From assembly GCF_026239655.1 (NCBI RefSeq), contig NZ_JAPIVO010000009.1, positions 391,356 through 455,355 on the forward strand: a stretch of 64,000 nucleotides of DNA, in the 5' to 3' direction. Source of the DNA: Pedobacter sp. MR2016-24 (GTDB lineage Bacteria > Bacteroidota > Bacteroidia > Sphingobacteriales > Sphingobacteriaceae). Below the pieces are notes generated by a model, which was not told the origin of the DNA, did not search any database, and was given only the letters and a program-made list of their open reading frames with translations. The position numbers were made by a program, and so were the translations under genes. Positions 63,563-64,000 of this stretch are shown here, piece after piece. Positions within the stretch are counted from its first letter, which is position 1. Every line of letters starts with the position of its first letter.

Positions 63563-63928
63563 ATGCAATCTTATTTAAAATTGACACTGCCACCGGAAAT
63601 GGCGGCTGTTCCTGCTCCTTTAGCGGGTTTCAATGCCCTGCAAATTAATCTGCTCATTGCGTATAATGCTGAGCAGATCGCTTATATGCTACAGTCTTAT
63701 TATTCCAGAGAGAAGGTGAGTGCTGTGCAGGTGAATGCTGATAGCATTAGCCTTAACAGCAGTTCGGAAATTAGTTTAAAACTTGAATATGTGAAGGAGG
63801 AATTTAATGCCTGTAGTGCAGTGGATACACTGAACAAGGATAAAATGACCGTTAAACTAAGTCAGGATCAAGCTGGAGACTATGTTTTAACCGGGGAATA
63901 CTGGCCTGAACGCAGCGGGGAATTCTAA
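63563..63928 (+). CDS. Small protein of unknown function
   Basis: A 121-residue protein without signal peptide. The N-terminus has a Pro/Ala-rich stretch (LTLPPEMAAVPAPLAGF) followed by a helix (LLIAYNAEQIAYMLQSYY) and beta-rich C-terminal part (SISLNSSSEISLKLEYVKEE, then KMTVKLSQDQAGDYVLTGEYW). I do not recognise a family. It lies 43 bp after the lycopene-cyclase-like gene and is the last gene before a strong terminator, so it may belong to the ergothioneine operon. Confidence 0.65.
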   Translation: MQSYLKLTLPPEMAAVPAPLAGFNALQINLLIAYNAEQIAYMLQSYYSREKVSAVQVNADSISLNSSSEISLKLEYVKEEFNACSAVDTLNKDKMTVKLSQDQAGDYVLTGEYWPERSGEF

Positions 63929-63940
63929 ATGGTGTAAACA

Positions 63941-63972
63941 AAAAAAGACCTGCCGTTAGGCAGGTCTTTTTT
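63941..63972. terminator. Rho-independent terminator
   Basis: AAAAAAGACCTGCC (63941-63954) pairs perfectly with GGCAGGTCTTTTTT (63959-63972) around GTTA. It closes the ergothioneine/carotenoid operon. Confidence 0.95.
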
Positions 63973-64000
63973 AATTATAGCCGGTTCTGATTAAAATAAT

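Overview
The window looks like chromosomal DNA from a Bacteroidota species close to Pedobacter/Sphingobacteriaceae. The reasons are a hybrid two-component regulator beside a SusC/SusD glycan locus, a FecI/FecR-controlled TonB receptor locus, many lipoproteins with Cys-Lys-Lys lipoboxes, TANNTTTG-type promoter elements, frequent TTG starts and a DUF6266-like gene pair. No rRNA, tRNA, CRISPR array, transposase or integrase was seen.

Layout. (1) 191-18127: a polysaccharide utilisation locus with a hybrid sensor-regulator, a PA14-bearing GH31, SusC, SusD, a surface glycan-binding lipoprotein, GH2 and GH95. The enzyme set fits side-chain removal from fucosylated xyloglucan, but no endo-glucanase is present. 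(2) 18249-23338: housekeeping and single genes (aldo/keto reductase, fatty acid desaturase, rpiA, GNAT, dgt, KTSC protein). (3) 23461-33012, minus strand: sigma factor, FecR, STN-TonB receptor, beta-helix lipoprotein, a second lipoprotein, a small coiled-coil protein, plus an S41 peptidase upstream. (4) 33453-34935: two proteins of unknown function that share an N-terminal motif. (5) 35093-38247: the classic thrS-infC-rpmI-rplT operon. (6) 38337-41135: a Spy-like periplasmic protein, then a compact regulatory island. The island holds an XRE/S24 (CI/LexA-like) repressor, two tandem GIY-YIG-like proteins that have lost catalytic residues, and a short ORF6N protein, linked by five copies of a 17-bp palindrome. 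(7) 41139-46639: AraC regulator, PRISE-type short-chain reductase, class A PBP, PPK2. (8) 46704-52471: cobalamin riboswitch, BtuB and three surface lipoproteins, two of them BtuG-like propellers. (9) 52530-56032: a small unknown protein, then a copper locus (CopA, CopZ-like chaperone, HMA-AraC fusion regulator). (10) 56130-63928: a very tight operon with DUF427, a flavoprotein disulfide reductase, an EgtV/EgtU-type ABC transporter, EgtB, EgtD, a lycopene-cyclase-like protein and a small unknown protein.

The two strongest candidates for undescribed biology are as follows. First, the ergothioneine operon joins uptake and synthesis, and its fused permease carries a substrate-binding domain whose two halves are in swapped (circularly permuted) order. 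Second, the repressor/operator/GIY-YIG/ORF6N island looks like a small self-regulated, possibly damage-responsive switch. Functions are inferred from motifs read by eye; no database search was run.
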